Assembly (NCBI GenBank): GCA_037447455.1
Contig: JBBIGQ010000011.1
Span: 1-64,000, forward strand
Origin: BPGX01 sp037447455
GTDB taxonomy: Bacteria > Bacteroidota > Bacteroidia > B-17B0 > Aurantibacillaceae
DNA: 64,000 nucleotides
Direction: 5' to 3'
Numbering within the stretch: the first letter of the stretch is position 1; each line of letters begins with the position of its first letter. This document shows positions 63,338 to 64,000 of the stretch, piece by piece. The translations under genes and the position numbers were made by a program. The notes beneath the pieces are model-generated. The model was given only the letters and a program-made list of their open reading frames with translations. It made no database searches and was not told the DNA's origin.

Positions 63338-64000
63338 ATGAAAAAAGTAATTAAAGTTTCCGCCATTGTAATTGGAGTATTAGTAATTGTATTGATTTCT
63401 CTTCCTTTTCTTTTCAAAGACAAAATTATTCAGACAGTTAAAGATACTATTAACGAAAATTTGAATGCAAAAATTGACTTCGGAAACTTTGATTTGTCGA
63501 TTATTTCCTCCTTCCCGGATTTCAAATTTGAAATTGAAAATGTATCGGTGGTGGGAATTAATGAATTTTCCAAAGATACGCTCGCTTCCATTAAAAAATT
63601 AGATTTAAACTTAAATCTAAAAAGTGTTTTATCCGGCGATCAATACCAGATTAATAAAATAATCATCCTCTCCCCTCGCATTAAAGCCATTGTTCTGCCA
63701 GATGGAAAAGCCAATTGGGACATTGCTAAATCAGATACAACATCTTCTACACCCGAAGATACTTCTGCCTCAACGCCTTTCAAACTTTCACTCAAAAAAT
63801 TCAAAATTGAAAATGCTCACATTATTTATGACGACCAACAATCTAAAATGTACAGCGAACTGGCAAATTTGAATTATGACTTAAGCGGTGATTTTACTCA
63901 AGATATTTTTGATTTAATACAAACGCTATCTATTAAAGAACTGACCTTCAAAATGGACAACATTGCTTATCTCAGTAAAGCAAAGTTCAATGCTAAAGCC
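63338..64000 (+). CDS. AsmA-family protein, N-terminal part (runs off window)
   Basis: 221 codons from the ATG at 63338 to the window edge. One N-terminal transmembrane helix (VSAIVIGVLVIVLISLPFLF) then a periplasmic beta-rich domain typical of AsmA proteins (INENLNAKIDFGNFDLSIISSFPDFKFEIENV in short pieces, SGDQYQINKIIILSPRIKA). AsmA-like proteins are linked to outer membrane assembly and lipid transport. The C-terminal portion lies beyond the window. Confidence 0.78.
   Translation, partial: MKKVIKVSAIVIGVLVIVLISLPFLFKDKIIQTVKDTINENLNAKIDFGNFDLSIISSFPDFKFEIENVSVVGINEFSKDTLASIKKLDLNLNLKSVLSGDQYQINKIIILSPRIKAIVLPDGKANWDIAKSDTTSSTPEDTSASTPFKLSLKKFKIENAHIIYDDQQSKMYSELANLNYDLSGDFTQDIFDLIQTLSIKELTFKMDNIAYLSKAKFNAKA

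Noticed and set aside
1..64000. CRISPR arrays, prophage, integrons
   Set aside because: No spaced direct-repeat arrays with unique spacers, no phage structural genes and no integrase were found.

Overview
The window is AT-rich chromosomal DNA from a member of the phylum Bacteroidota. Evidence includes a type IX secretion / gliding core (PorP, GldK, GldL, GldM, GldN), GldB beside nadE, PorT-like and PorG-like outer membrane proteins, remains of genes with a T9SS sorting domain and a CHU_C domain, FKBP lipoproteins, bacillithiol synthesis (BshA), futalosine-route menaquinone synthesis (MqnE), PafA phosphatase, and many promoters of the Bacteroidota type (TTTG / TAnnTTTG). The gene mix fits a free-living aerobic Chitinophagia-, Saprospiria- or Cytophagia-like organism; order or genus cannot be fixed from this window.

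Layout. 1-91: start of a gene leaving the window on the minus strand. 432-2598: sugar-phosphate isomerase and a saccharopine dehydrogenase-like enzyme. 2681-7142: three-gene ABC/HlyD/TolC export operon whose ATPase lacks several catalytic motifs, followed by a radical SAM protein. 8231-10651 (minus): CBS-domain protein and two FKBP prolyl isomerases. 10756-13540: tRNA-Thr, gldB, a barrel protein and nadE. 13753-14987 (minus): broken C-terminal remnant of an RHS-repeat protein with a coupled small downstream ORF. 15529-19411: mqnE, pyk, hemL. 19451-21992 (minus): two consecutive secreted/surface-protein genes, both decayed. 22335-25713 (minus): sucD, a half-length glycogen-synthase-like protein, a GIN-domain lipoprotein and an unknown. 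25816-29853: gamma carbonic anhydrase and a 1156-residue barrel protein. 30233-36866: pafA, a TonB-dependent receptor with a His-rich partner, aroQ and a LysM lytic transglycosylase. 37263-45193: sigma factor with an elaborate upstream region, class IV aminotransferase, pyrF, bshA, methylmalonyl-CoA mutase. 45289-56423: lipoprotein, folA, msrA, rarA, porT-like, porG-like, aminotransferase-bioB pair, serC, ung. 56515-63245: small lipoprotein, porP, gldK, gldL, gldM, gldN and a secreted unknown, closed by a strong terminator. 63338-64000: start of an AsmA-like gene.

How the parts fit. The T9SS core (PorP, GldK-N) together with PorT, PorG and GldB elsewhere in the window would export and anchor surface proteins. 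The genes in the window that look like its cargo (19451-21992) are pseudogenes, and the RHS remnant is also broken, so accessory surface proteins are decaying while about 50 housekeeping and secretion genes remain intact. Candidates for further study are the export ATPase with degenerate catalytic motifs, the helically phased repeats in front of the sigma-factor gene, the RHS remnant with its coupled ORF, and the His-rich/TonB receptor pair. I found no CRISPR array, prophage or complete insertion sequence.
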